Origin: Gammaproteobacteria bacterium
GTDB lineage: Bacteria; Pseudomonadota; Gammaproteobacteria; Burkholderiales; Burkholderiaceae_C
Assembly (NCBI GenBank): GCA_018815325.1
Contig: JAHIYE010000021.1
Span: 414,772-478,771 of the forward strand
Length of the DNA stretch: 64,000 bases
Direction of reading: 5' to 3'
The translations under genes and the position numbers were made by a program. Below, piece by piece: positions 34,995-43,617 of this stretch (its first letter is position 1; every line of letters begins with the position of its first letter). The notes under the pieces are model-generated. The model was not told where the DNA came from. It saw nothing but the letters and a program-made list of their open reading frames with translations, and made no database searches.

Positions 34995-37394
34995 ATGTCC
35001 CGTTTCCAAGTTAAAAAAGTCGCCGTACTAGGTGCCGGTGTGATGGGGGCGCAGATTGCCGCCCATCTGGTCAATGTCAGGGTGCCGGTGGTGCTGTTTG
35101 ACCTTCCTGCCAAGGAAGGGCCGAAGAACGGCATCGTCAGCAAGGCCGTGGACGGCCTCAAGAAGCTCAAGCCCTCTCCCCTGGGCGTCGCGGACGATGC
35201 GGGGCTCATCGGCCAGGCCAATTACGAAGAGCACATGGAGCAGCTCAAGGACTGCGACCTGATCATCGAAGCGATTGCCGAGCGCATGGACTGGAAGCTC
35301 GATCTCTACAAGAAAATCGCTCCCTTTATTGCGCCGCATGCCATCGTGGCGTCCAACACCTCGGGCCTGTCCATCACGCAACTGAGTGAAGCACTGCCTG
35401 AAGAAATCAAGCCACGCTTCTGCGGCATCCACTTCTTCAACCCGCCGCGTTACATGACGCTGGTCGAGCTGATCACCACGCCCAGCACACAGCCGAAAAT
35501 CCTCGACGACCTGGAGACCTTTGTCACCAGCAACCTGGGCAAGAGTGTGGTGCGGGCCAAGGACACCCCCAACTTCATTGCCAACCGCATCGGCATCGCC
35601 GGCATGCTGGCCACGATGAAAGAGGTCGAGAACTTCGGCCTGAGCTATGACGTGGTGGATGACCTCACCGGCAAGAAGCTGGGCCGAGCCAGCTCGGGCA
35701 CCTTCCGTACCGCCGATGTGGTGGGCCTGGACACCATGGCCCACGTCATCAAGACGCTACAGGACACGTTGAGCGCCAAGACCGATCCGTTCTACGAGAG
35801 CTTTGATACTCCTGCAGTGCTCAAGAGCCTGCTGGAAATGGGCCACCTGGGCCAAAAGACCCGGGCCGGTTTCTACAAGAAGGTCGGGCGCGATGTGATG
35901 CGCTTCGACCTGGAGAGCAAGGAGTACGTGCCTGGTGGCCAGAAGGCGGATGAGGTCTACGGCCGCATGCTCAAAAAGCCCGCGGGCGAGCGGCTCAAAC
36001 TGCTGCGCAACAGCGAAGGCGCGCAGGGACGTTTCCTCTGGGCCATCCTGCGCAACAGCTTCCACTATGCGGCCGTGCACCTGGCCTCGATTGCCGAGAC
36101 CGCACGCGATGTGGACTACGCGATGCGCTGGGGCTTCGGCATGAAGCAGGGCCCGTTCGAGCTCTGGCAGGAAGCCGGCTGGCTCGAGGTCGCCAACATG
36201 ATCAAGGAGGACATCGATGCCGGCAAGGCGTTGTCCAAGGCGCCGCTGCCCGACTGGGTGTTCACTGGCCCCGTGGCCAAAGCCGGCGGTGTGCACACGC
36301 CCGAGGGGTCGTGGGACCCGGTGGCGGGCAAGTTTGTTCCGCAGCGTCAGCTGCCCGTGCATGCACGTCAGCATTTCCCGGAGAGCGTCAAGGGCGCTCA
36401 GGCCGCTCGCGCCGAGACCGCAGGCAAGACCCTGCATGAGGACGATGCCATCCGCCTGTGGACGCTGGATGACGAGGTGCTCATCGCCAGCATCAAGACC
36501 AAGATGCACGCCATCAGCCCGGACGTCACCGAGGGCCTCATCCGCGGTGTCGAACTGGCCGAGAAGGACTTCCAGGGTCTGGTGATCTGGTCGCCTGACG
36601 AGATGTTCTCTGCCGGTGCCGATCTGCAGGCCATGCTGCCGGCTTTCCTGATGGGTGGCGTCGCCATGATCGAGGGCGTGGAGCAGGAGCTGCAAAACGC
36701 CATGCTCAAGCTGCGCTACGCGAACGTGCCTACCGTGTCTGCCATTCGTGGTCTGGCACTCGGTGGCGGCTGCGAGATGGCGGTGTATTCCGCCAGGCGC
36801 GTTGCTGCGATGGAGAGCTATATCGGCCTGGTCGAAGTCGGCGTGGGCCTGGTGCCGGGTGCTGGCGGACTGACCTATATCGCACGCCGCGCGGCAGAGA
36901 ATGCGGCTGCTTCCACCGGCAAGGACCTGCTGCCTTTTCTGACCGAAGGATTCACGGCTGCGGCCATGGCCAAGGTGGGCACGAGCGCACTGGAATCACG
37001 CAAGCTCGGCTACCTGCTGGACAGTGATGTGGTCGTACCGCACAAGGATGAGCTGCTGTTCGTTGCCATCAACGAGGCCAGGGCCATGTACCAGTCGGGC
37101 TATCGTCCGCCGCTCAAGCGCCTGTTTCCCGTGGCCGGGCGCAGCGGTGTGGCCACCATCAAGGGGCAGCTCGTGAACATGCGAGACGGCGGCTTTGTCA
37201 GCGACCACGACTTTCACATTGCTAGCCTCATTGCCAATGTGGTGTGCGGCGGCGACGTCGATGGTGGCAGTCTGGTGAGCGAGGAGTACCTCATGACGCT
37301 GGAGCGCAAGGCCTTCTGCTCACTGCTGACGCATGGCAAGACGCAGGAGAGGATCATGGGCATGATGAACACCGGCAAACCGGTTCGTAACTGA
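34995..37394 (+). CDS. Bifunctional 3-hydroxyacyl-CoA dehydrogenase/enoyl-CoA hydratase, FadN order
   Basis: A 799-residue beta-oxidation enzyme. The dehydrogenase part comes first (VLGAGVMGAQIAAHL at the N-terminus, then the HCDH C-terminal domain) and the crotonase part is near residues 510-700 (VSAIRGLALGGGCEMA). This order is that of FadN, reversed from FadB. It hydrates enoyl-CoA and oxidises the hydroxyacyl-CoA; the thiolase at 37564 would complete the cycle. AGGAAC precedes ATG 34995. Confidence 0.93.
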   Translation: MSRFQVKKVAVLGAGVMGAQIAAHLVNVRVPVVLFDLPAKEGPKNGIVSKAVDGLKKLKPSPLGVADDAGLIGQANYEEHMEQLKDCDLIIEAIAERMDWKLDLYKKIAPFIAPHAIVASNTSGLSITQLSEALPEEIKPRFCGIHFFNPPRYMTLVELITTPSTQPKILDDLETFVTSNLGKSVVRAKDTPNFIANRIGIAGMLATMKEVENFGLSYDVVDDLTGKKLGRASSGTFRTADVVGLDTMAHVIKTLQDTLSAKTDPFYESFDTPAVLKSLLEMGHLGQKTRAGFYKKVGRDVMRFDLESKEYVPGGQKADEVYGRMLKKPAGERLKLLRNSEGAQGRFLWAILRNSFHYAAVHLASIAETARDVDYAMRWGFGMKQGPFELWQEAGWLEVANMIKEDIDAGKALSKAPLPDWVFTGPVAKAGGVHTPEGSWDPVAGKFVPQRQLPVHARQHFPESVKGAQAARAETAGKTLHEDDAIRLWTLDDEVLIASIKTKMHAISPDVTEGLIRGVELAEKDFQGLVIWSPDEMFSAGADLQAMLPAFLMGGVAMIEGVEQELQNAMLKLRYANVPTVSAIRGLALGGGCEMAVYSARRVAAMESYIGLVEVGVGLVPGAGGLTYIARRAAENAAASTGKDLLPFLTEGFTAAAMAKVGTSALESRKLGYLLDSDVVVPHKDELLFVAINEARAMYQSGYRPPLKRLFPVAGRSGVATIKGQLVNMRDGGFVSDHDFHIASLIANVVCGGDVDGGSLVSEEYLMTLERKAFCSLLTHGKTQERIMGMMNTGKPVRN

Positions 37395-37398
37395 TCAA

Positions 37399-37512
37399 GC
37401 TACTGCGGAACCGATATGCGTCGTTGCAGCCCAAAAACAATCCTCACGTACAGGGAGTACGTTCCGGTTGTTTCCGGGCGCCCGCGCCTAGCCTATCGGT
37501 CCCTCGCGACGC
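37399..37512. repeat. Structured palindromic element, copy 1
   Basis: It begins five bases after the FadN-like stop. Its core is symmetric: AAACAA (37435-37440), five bases, ACGTAC, five bases, GTACGT, five bases, TTGTTT (37468-37473). GCGTCG at 37418 can also pair with CGACGC at 37507. Copy 2 is at 38771-38885. Arms differ between copies but still pair, while the internal bulges TCCTC and TCCGG are unchanged. Confidence 0.8.
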
Positions 37513-37563
37513 TTGCTCAATCACGAACCTATCCTCTTTAAGAATTAGCTCACAGGAGAAACC

Positions 37564-38763
37564 ATGAGCAAACAAGTCCAAGACGCCTACATCGTTGCCG
37601 CCACGCGCTCGCCCATCGGGCGCTCGCATCGCGGTGTGTTCCGCAATACCCGGCCTGACGCATTGCTGGTCAACGTGCTGCAGGCGGCGCTGGCCCAGGT
37701 GCCTACGCTCGACCCCAAGGCCATCGAAGACCTGATTTGCGGTTGCGCCATTCCCGAAGGGCCGCAGGGCCTGAACATCGCACGCATCGGCGCGGTGCTG
37801 GCCGGGCTGCCCAACAGTGTGGGCGGCATCACGGTCAACCGTTTCTGTGCCTCGGGCCTGAGCGCGATCCAGATGGCGGCCGACCGCATCCGCGTGGGCG
37901 AGGCCGAGGTGATGATCGCCGCCGGCACCGAGAGCATGAGCATGGTGCCCATGAGCGGCAACTCGCCTTCACTGTCACCCGCCATGTTTGCCAATGACGA
38001 GAACATCGGCATTGCCTATGGCATGGGCCTGACGGCCGAGAAGGTGGCCACGCAGTGGAAGGTCAGCCGCGACGCGCAGGATGAGTTCGCCTACCAGTCC
38101 CACATGAAAGCCCTGGCCGCCATGGCCGCAGGCGAGTTTGCCAACGAGATCACGCCTTTCGAGGTGACGGACCGTTCGCCCGATCTGCACAGCGGCGAGG
38201 TCATCAGCAAGCAGCGTACGGTGAGCCTGGATGAAGGCGCACGCAAGGACACCACGGTCGAGGGCCTGGCCAAGTTGCGCACCGTGTTCGCAGCACGTGG
38301 CTCGGTCACCGCGGGCAACAGCTCACAAACCTCGGATGGCGCGGGTGCATTGATCCTCGCGAGCGAGAAGGCGGTCAAACAGTTTGGCCTCAAGCCGCTG
38401 GCCCGCTTTGTGAGCTTTGCCAGCAAGGGCGTGCCACCGCACATCATGGGCATTGGTCCGATTGAGGCCATTCCGGCCGCGCTGCGCTATGCGGGGTTGA
38501 AGCAGGACGATATCGACTGGTTCGAACTCAACGAGGCATTTGCCGCGCAGTCGCTCGCCGTCATCAACACGCTGGGTCTCAATGCCGCCAAGGTCAATCC
38601 CATGGGGGGAGCCATTGCGCTGGGCCACCCGCTCGGCGCGACCGGTGCGATCCGTGCCGCTACCGTGATCCATGCCTTGCAGCGCAAGCAGCTCAAATAC
38701 GGGATGGTGACGATGTGTGTAGGGATGGGGCAGGGCGCCGCCGGCATCTTCGAACGCGTTTGA
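37564..38763 (+). CDS. Acetyl-CoA acyltransferase (thiolase)
   Basis: A 399-residue thiolase of the FadA type. NRFCASGLSAIQ carries the acyl-accepting Cys (about residue 95), GHPLGATGA the catalytic His, and CVGMGQGAA the second Cys. It cleaves 3-ketoacyl-CoA to acetyl-CoA and a shortened acyl-CoA and should work with the FadN-like protein upstream, as FadA does. CAGGAGAAACC precedes the ATG. Confidence 0.95.
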   Translation: MSKQVQDAYIVAATRSPIGRSHRGVFRNTRPDALLVNVLQAALAQVPTLDPKAIEDLICGCAIPEGPQGLNIARIGAVLAGLPNSVGGITVNRFCASGLSAIQMAADRIRVGEAEVMIAAGTESMSMVPMSGNSPSLSPAMFANDENIGIAYGMGLTAEKVATQWKVSRDAQDEFAYQSHMKALAAMAAGEFANEITPFEVTDRSPDLHSGEVISKQRTVSLDEGARKDTTVEGLAKLRTVFAARGSVTAGNSSQTSDGAGALILASEKAVKQFGLKPLARFVSFASKGVPPHIMGIGPIEAIPAALRYAGLKQDDIDWFELNEAFAAQSLAVINTLGLNAAKVNPMGGAIALGHPLGATGAIRAATVIHALQRKQLKYGMVTMCVGMGQGAAGIFERV

Positions 38764-38770
38764 TTTTGGG

Positions 38771-38885
38771 GCTACTGCGCGGGCGATCTGCAGCGTTGCG
38801 GGGCCCGTCAGGAAATCCTCATGCACCTGAAGTGCACTCCGGTTTCCTGCCACCCGCGCCTCGCATCTCATCCCGCTCGCTACGC
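38771..38885. repeat. Structured palindromic element, copy 2
   Basis: It starts eight bases after the thiolase stop and aligns with the element at 37399 over about 110 bases (shared GCTACTGCG, CGTTGC, TCCTCA, CTCCGG/TTCCGG and CCCGCGCCT blocks). Core: AGGAAA, five bases, a second stem whose best part is TGCAC/GTGCA around five bases, five bases, TTTCCT. It occupies most of the 245-base gap before the next gene. Confidence 0.8.
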
Positions 38886-39008
38886 CCGAGGTGTGAAAGT
38901 TCACGAAGGGTAGCTTCGGAGGTTTGATTTTCATCGGACTGGCGTTGGAGCCAGCCGTGTTTCGCAAGCCTGCAAAGACAGGTCACTGGATACTTCATGG
39001 AGGCAGAC

Positions 39009-39911
39009 ATGCAGATACAGACACTCAGTTCAGGTTCGGCCCAACTCGCCTTGCGCGTATATGAGCCTGCATCCCCGGCGCATGCCAGCGTGGTCATTGG
39101 TGGGGCGATGGGCGTGCGGCAGGATTTTTATGCGTCCTTTGCCGAGTGGCTCGCGGGTCAGGGTTACCGTGTCTCCACCTTCGACTACCGCGGCAGTGGT
39201 GACTCACGACCGGACACGCAAGATGGTTCGCTGCGCGGCTACCGGGCCGACCTGCTCGACTGGACCAGCGATTACGCTGCGGTGATCGACGCGGCCAAGG
39301 CTGCGCTGCCGCAGGCGCCGCTCTATCTGCTCGGCCACAGTCTGGGCGCGCAGTTGCCCGGCTTGCTGAAGAACCCGGGTCAGGTGGACGGCATGCTCAG
39401 CATCGCGGCGGGCAGCGGCTACTGGCGTGACAACGCACCCCAGCTCAAGCGCGTGGTGCTGTACTTCTGGTATGTGCTGGTGCCGCTGGCAACGCGCCTG
39501 TTTGGTTACTTTCCGGGGCGCAAGCTGCGCAAGGTGGGTGATCTGCCCACGGGGGTCATCATGCAGTGGCGTAAATGGTGTCTTGATCCGCATTACAGCG
39601 TAGGCGCGGAGGGTGAATCGGCTCGCCAGAGCTATGCAAGGGTGAGCTTTCCGGTGCGCGCGCTGGCCATCTCCGATGATGAACTGATGACACTGCGTGG
39701 TACGCAAAACCTCGTGAGCTTCTACACCGGAGCTTCGTGCAGCATTGAACACCTCACGCCAGGCGAGGCCGGTGTCAAACGGATCGGGCATTTCGGGTTT
39801 TTTCGCGAGCAGTTCAACCAGACCCTGTGGCCGCACGCAGTGCAGATTCTGGAGCGCATGCGTGAGGCGGCTGCCACGCGGGCGGCTGGCGTCACCCGCA
39901 CGACTGCCTGA
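39009..39911 (+). CDS. Alpha/beta hydrolase
   Basis: A 300-residue alpha/beta-hydrolase. The nucleophile elbow GHSLG lies near residue 111 (Ser catalytic); FDYRGSGDS is the typical strand after the oxyanion region and GHFGFF near residue 265 probably supplies the His. Some members act on esters or thioesters; the substrate is unknown. ATG 39009 is chosen because GGAGG lies five bases before it; ATG 38997 overlaps that site. It is grouped with beta-oxidation genes. Confidence 0.87.
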   Translation: MQIQTLSSGSAQLALRVYEPASPAHASVVIGGAMGVRQDFYASFAEWLAGQGYRVSTFDYRGSGDSRPDTQDGSLRGYRADLLDWTSDYAAVIDAAKAALPQAPLYLLGHSLGAQLPGLLKNPGQVDGMLSIAAGSGYWRDNAPQLKRVVLYFWYVLVPLATRLFGYFPGRKLRKVGDLPTGVIMQWRKWCLDPHYSVGAEGESARQSYARVSFPVRALAISDDELMTLRGTQNLVSFYTGASCSIEHLTPGEAGVKRIGHFGFFREQFNQTLWPHAVQILERMREAAATRAAGVTRTTA

Positions 39912-39938
39912 GCCCCTCATCGTCGGCATACTTGGCAC

Positions 39939-40769
39939 ATGACAGAAGACACCGCAATCCACCCTTTCGACAGCGCGATCGCGCTCACGTCGCTCGAGAC
40001 GCCGCACCACTACCGCGGCAGCAGCAGTCCAGCCTACTGGAACATGGTGGGCCCTTTCGGCGGCACCAGTGCGGCGACCGCCTTGCAGGCCGTGATGCAG
40101 CATCCTGAGCGTCTGGGTGAGCCCATCGCCCTGACCGTGAACTACGCCAGTGCGCTCGGTGAGGGTCCGTTCACGGTCGAGGCCAGGCCCGTGCGTACCA
40201 ACCGTTCAACCCAGCACTGGATCGTCACCATCAGTCAGCCGGAATCCGACGGTCCGGTGGTCACGACGGCCACAGTCGTCACTGCCGTACGACGTGAGAC
40301 CTGGAGCAGCCACGACACACCGATGCCGGCGGTGAAGCCGCCCGCTGATACCATTCGGCTTGGCCACAAATTTGAGGTGGAATGGGTCAATCGCTACGAG
40401 ATGCGGCCACTGGCCGGATTGATTCCGGAGGCTTGGGATGGCGGCGGCGAGGGCAGCGAGAGTCGCCTGTGGGTGCGCGACAATCCGCCGCGCCCGCTGG
40501 ATTTTCCCTCGCTGGCAGCATTGGCCGACGTCTTCTTTCCCCGCGTGTGGCTGCGTCGTGCCACGCGAGTACCGGCAGGCACCGTGTCCATGACGGTGCA
40601 TTTCCATGCCGACAGCCAGCAACTGACCGGGTGTGGCAGCGGGTATCTGCTGGGCCAGGCCCGCGCGCAAAATTTTTGCAACGGGTTTTTTGACCAGACC
40701 GCACAGCTGTGGTCCGAAAGCGGTAACCTGCTGGCAACCAGCAGCCAGATTGTCTATTACAAGGAATAA
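39939..40769 (+). CDS. Acyl-CoA thioesterase family protein (TesB-like double hotdog)
   Basis: A 276-residue protein with two hotdog-fold halves, as in TesB-like thioesterases (4HBT_3). GPFGGTSAATALQAV in the first half is the conserved glycine-rich segment and GQARAQNFCNGFFDQTAQLW in the second half is the usual end block. It probably releases acids from CoA. It starts 27 bases after the hydrolase stop. Confidence 0.85.
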   Translation: MTEDTAIHPFDSAIALTSLETPHHYRGSSSPAYWNMVGPFGGTSAATALQAVMQHPERLGEPIALTVNYASALGEGPFTVEARPVRTNRSTQHWIVTISQPESDGPVVTTATVVTAVRRETWSSHDTPMPAVKPPADTIRLGHKFEVEWVNRYEMRPLAGLIPEAWDGGGEGSESRLWVRDNPPRPLDFPSLAALADVFFPRVWLRRATRVPAGTVSMTVHFHADSQQLTGCGSGYLLGQARAQNFCNGFFDQTAQLWSESGNLLATSSQIVYYKE

Positions 40770-40851
40770 CATCCGGTTAACGAATCCGGGGAGGGGTGCC
40801 ATGCGACCTCCTCATCTCCTTACTCCTCTCATCCATTCATCAGGAACCGAC

Positions 40852-41628
40852 ATGAGCGACACCCACAAAGACATCCTCTGCCACAGCGAGAACGGCGTGA
40901 TGACCATCACCCTGAACCGCTTGGAGAAAAAGAACTCCCTGACCTCGGCCATGTATGCCGCGCTGGCGGCGGCGCTCGAGCAGGCCCAGGCCGATGCGAC
41001 GGTGCGAGTCGTGGTGTTTCAGGGACACGAGACGATTTTCTCGGCCGGCAATGACATTGGCGATTTCCTCAACGCCCCCCCCGCCACGCAGGACTCGCCC
41101 GTGTTCGCCTTCATGCGAGGCCTCAGCAGTTTCCCCAAGCCTGTGGTGGCTGCGGTCTGCGGTCCGGCCGTGGGCATTGGTACCACGTTGCTGCTGCACT
41201 GCGACCTGGTCTATGCGGGCGACAACGCCGCCTTCTCCATGCCCTTCGTCAACCTGGGGCTGTGCCCCGAATTTGGCTCCAGCCTGCTGGTGCCCCGGCT
41301 CATGGGCTATCCCCGCGCTGCCGAGGCGCTGTTGCTGGGCGAGCCTTTCATGGCCGAGGCCGCCATGGAGGTGGGCCTGGTCAACCGCATCGTGCCGCCC
41401 ACCGAGGCCAATGCCCTGGCCCAGCAGCAGGCCCGCAAGCTCGCGCTCAAGCCCCTGAGCGCGCTGATCGAGACCAAGCGACTGATGAAAAAAGGCCAGG
41501 CAGCGATGGTGACGGAGCGCATTGCGGAGGAGGGCGCAAGCTTTGGCCGCATGCTGCGCGAGCCCGCAGCCAAGGAGGCCTTTGGTGCCTTCATGGAAAA
41601 GCGCAAACCCGATTTCTCCAGGCTGTGA
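40852..41628 (+). CDS. Enoyl-CoA hydratase/isomerase family protein
   Basis: A 258-residue crotonase. The oxyanion-hole segments are FSAGNDIGDF and GPAVGIGTTLLLHCD; Glu in LCPEFGSS stands where the second catalytic acid or isomerase residue usually lies, and this and the length fit enoyl-CoA isomerase (PECI/ECI) proteins as well as hydratases. AGGAACC precedes ATG 40852. An isomerase would complement the dienoyl-CoA reductase at 43618 for unsaturated fatty acids. Confidence 0.88.
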   Translation: MSDTHKDILCHSENGVMTITLNRLEKKNSLTSAMYAALAAALEQAQADATVRVVVFQGHETIFSAGNDIGDFLNAPPATQDSPVFAFMRGLSSFPKPVVAAVCGPAVGIGTTLLLHCDLVYAGDNAAFSMPFVNLGLCPEFGSSLLVPRLMGYPRAAEALLLGEPFMAEAAMEVGLVNRIVPPTEANALAQQQARKLALKPLSALIETKRLMKKGQAAMVTERIAEEGASFGRMLREPAAKEAFGAFMEKRKPDFSRL

Positions 41629-41645
41629 ATCAAAATACCCATGAA

Positions 41646-41697
41646 AATGGCCTCCAGCCCTTTCCCATATTGCGCATGTAGCTACTAAATTTGTAGC
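41646..41697. repeat. Intergenic repeat element with GCTAC/GTAGC palindrome
   Basis: AATGGCCTCCAGCCC at the left and GCTAC (41681-41685)/GTAGC (41693-41697) at the right lie between the hydratase and the ABC ATPase gene. I associate such elements with Comamonadaceae genomes from memory. Related sequences are at 28235-28280 and, reversed, 23695-23719. Confidence 0.55.
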
Positions 41698-41783
41698 ATC
41701 TTGGGTAGACCGTGCCACAGCATCCCATACAAGGCATGGCAAACCGGGCTGCGGGGTCTTGGGCAGTTGCACATAATCACCCC

Positions 41784-42764
41784 ATGAACACCACTTCCCG
41801 AGTTGAACCTGCGGGCCTGTCTGCCGCAGACCCCATTGTTTCCGTGCGCGGCATCGGCAAGACGTATGCAGGCGGTTTCCAGGCACTCAAGCGCATCGAT
41901 CTTGACATCCGGCGAGGCGAAATCTTTGCGCTGCTCGGGCCCAACGGCGCGGGCAAAACGACCCTGATCAGCATCATCTGCGGCATCGTCAAGGCCAGCC
42001 AGGGCACGGTCATTGCCGACGGTCACGACATCGTGCACGACTACCGTGCAGCGCGTGCCAGTATTGGTCTGGTGCCGCAGGAGCTGCATACCGATGCGTT
42101 TGAGTCCGTCTGGGCCACGGTCAACTTCAGCCGCGGCCTGTTCGGCAAGGCGCCGGACCCTGCGCACATTGAAAAGGTGTTGCGGGACCTGTCGCTGTGG
42201 GACAAGCGCGACGCGAAGATCATGACGCTGTCGGGTGGCATGAAGCGCCGCGTGCTGATTGCCAAGGCGCTGTCGCACGAGCCCAGAATCCTGTTCCTCG
42301 ACGAGCCCAGTGCCGGTGTTGATGTGGAGTTGCGGCACGATATGTGGCGCATGGTGCGGGAGCTGCGCGAACGTGGCACCACCATCATCCTCACCACCCA
42401 CTACATCGAGGAAGCCGAAGACATGGCGGACCGCATCGGCGTCATCAGCAAGGGCGAGCTGATCGTGGTGGAGGACAAGGACGTGCTGATGCGCAAGCTT
42501 GGCAAGAAACAACTCACCCTGACCTTGCAGCATCCCATGACGAGTCTCCCGGCTGGGCTTGCTGCCTGGGCACTGGAGCTTTCCGGCGATGGCCACACAC
42601 TGGTCTATACCTTTGACACGCAGAAAGAAGATACCGGCATCGCTGCCCTGCTGCGCACGCTCGGCGAGCATGGTATTGACTTCAAGGACCTGCGTTCCAG
42701 CGAGAGCTCGCTGGAAGACATTTTCGTGAGCCTGGTGCACACACCGAAAGGGGCGCTCGCATGA
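41784..42764 (+). CDS. ABC transporter ATP-binding protein (ABC-2/daunorubicin-resistance type)
   Basis: A 326-residue ATPase. Walker [10 protein letters not shown], signature LSGGMKRR and Walker [11 protein letters not shown] are intact, with [16 protein letters not shown] as the H-loop region, the pattern of DrrA/YadG-like exporters. The C-terminal 100 residues form the extra domain of this class. No ribosome site is clear before ATG 41784; an upstream frame extension is possible. Its stop overlaps the permease start by 4 bases. The substrate is unknown. Confidence 0.92.
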   Translation: MNTTSRVEPAGLSAADPIVSVRGIGKTYAGGFQALKRIDLDIRRGEIFALLGPNGAGKTTLISIICGIVKASQGTVIADGHDIVHDYRAARASIGLVPQELHTDAFESVWATVNFSRGLFGKAPDPAHIEKVLRDLSLWDKRDAKIMTLSGGMKRRVLIAKALSHEPRILFLDEPSAGVDVELRHDMWRMVRELRERGTTIILTTHYIEEAEDMADRIGVISKGELIVVEDKDVLMRKLGKKQLTLTLQHPMTSLPAGLAAWALELSGDGHTLVYTFDTQKEDTGIAALLRTLGEHGIDFKDLRSSESSLEDIFVSLVHTPKGALA

Positions 42765-43528
42765 GCATGAACATCCATGGCATTCGCGCCATCTACCGCT
42801 TTGAGATGGCCCGTACCTTCCGTACCGTGATGCAGAGCATCGCCGCACCGGTGCTGACCACCTCGCTGTATTTCATCGTGTTCGGCACGGCGATTGGCTC
42901 GCGCATGGGCAACATCGACGAGGTGAGCTACGGGGCATTCATCATTCCCGGACTGGTCATGCTCTCGCTGCTGAGCGAAAGCATCTCCAACGCCTCGTTT
43001 GGCATCTACATGCCCAAGTGGGCCGGCACCATTTACGAACTGCTCTCGGCGCCGGTGTCGTGGGTGGAGGTGCTGCTGGGCTATGTGGGCGCAGCCGTCA
43101 CCAAGTCGGTCATGCTCGGCCTGCTGATTCTTGGTACCGCGCGACTCTTTGTGCCGTACGAGATTCTTCACCCATTCTGGATGATCGCCTTCCTGCTCCT
43201 GACCGCCGTTACCTTCAGCCTGTTCGGCTTCATCATCGGCCTGTGGGCAGACAGCTTCCAGAAGCTGCAGGTTGTGCCGCTGCTGATCGTCACGCCGCTC
43301 ACCTTTCTGGGGGGGGCGTTCTACTCCATCAGCATGCTGCCGCCCCTGTGGCAGAACATCACCCTGTTCAACCCGGTGGTGTACCTGATCAGTGGTTTTC
43401 GCTGGAGCTTCTACGGTGTGGCTGACGTGCACATTGCCGTGAGTTTCGGCATGACGCTGGTCTTCCTCGGCATTTGCCTAAGCATTGTCTGGTGGGTGTT
43501 CCGCACCGGCTACAAGCTCAGAAGCTGA
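42761..43528 (+). CDS. ABC-2 type transporter permease
   Basis: A 255-residue membrane protein with six predicted helices and the ABC-2 family motif near the C-terminal half ([20 protein letters not shown]). It is coupled to the ATPase gene by an ATGA overlap and forms the exporter channel, probably as a homodimer. An eight-base G run lies at 43309-43316. Confidence 0.92.
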   Translation: MSMNIHGIRAIYRFEMARTFRTVMQSIAAPVLTTSLYFIVFGTAIGSRMGNIDEVSYGAFIIPGLVMLSLLSESISNASFGIYMPKWAGTIYELLSAPVSWVEVLLGYVGAAVTKSVMLGLLILGTARLFVPYEILHPFWMIAFLLLTAVTFSLFGFIIGLWADSFQKLQVVPLLIVTPLTFLGGAFYSISMLPPLWQNITLFNPVVYLISGFRWSFYGVADVHIAVSFGMTLVFLGICLSIVWWVFRTGYKLRS

Positions 43529-43543
43529 GGAACTGAAGGGATG

Positions 43544-43564
43544 GGGGCAGCCGCAGCCTGCCCC
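43544..43564. terminator. GC-rich hairpin between convergent genes
   Basis: GGGGCAG and CTGCCCC form a seven-pair stem around seven bases, in the 89-base gap between the permease and the convergent reductase gene. There is no T run, so terminator function is uncertain. Confidence 0.4.
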
Positions 43565-43617
43565 TGCCACTCTTCACTCGAGATCATGCCTAGCAGCGGT
43601 CGCTGGCTGCCAGCACA

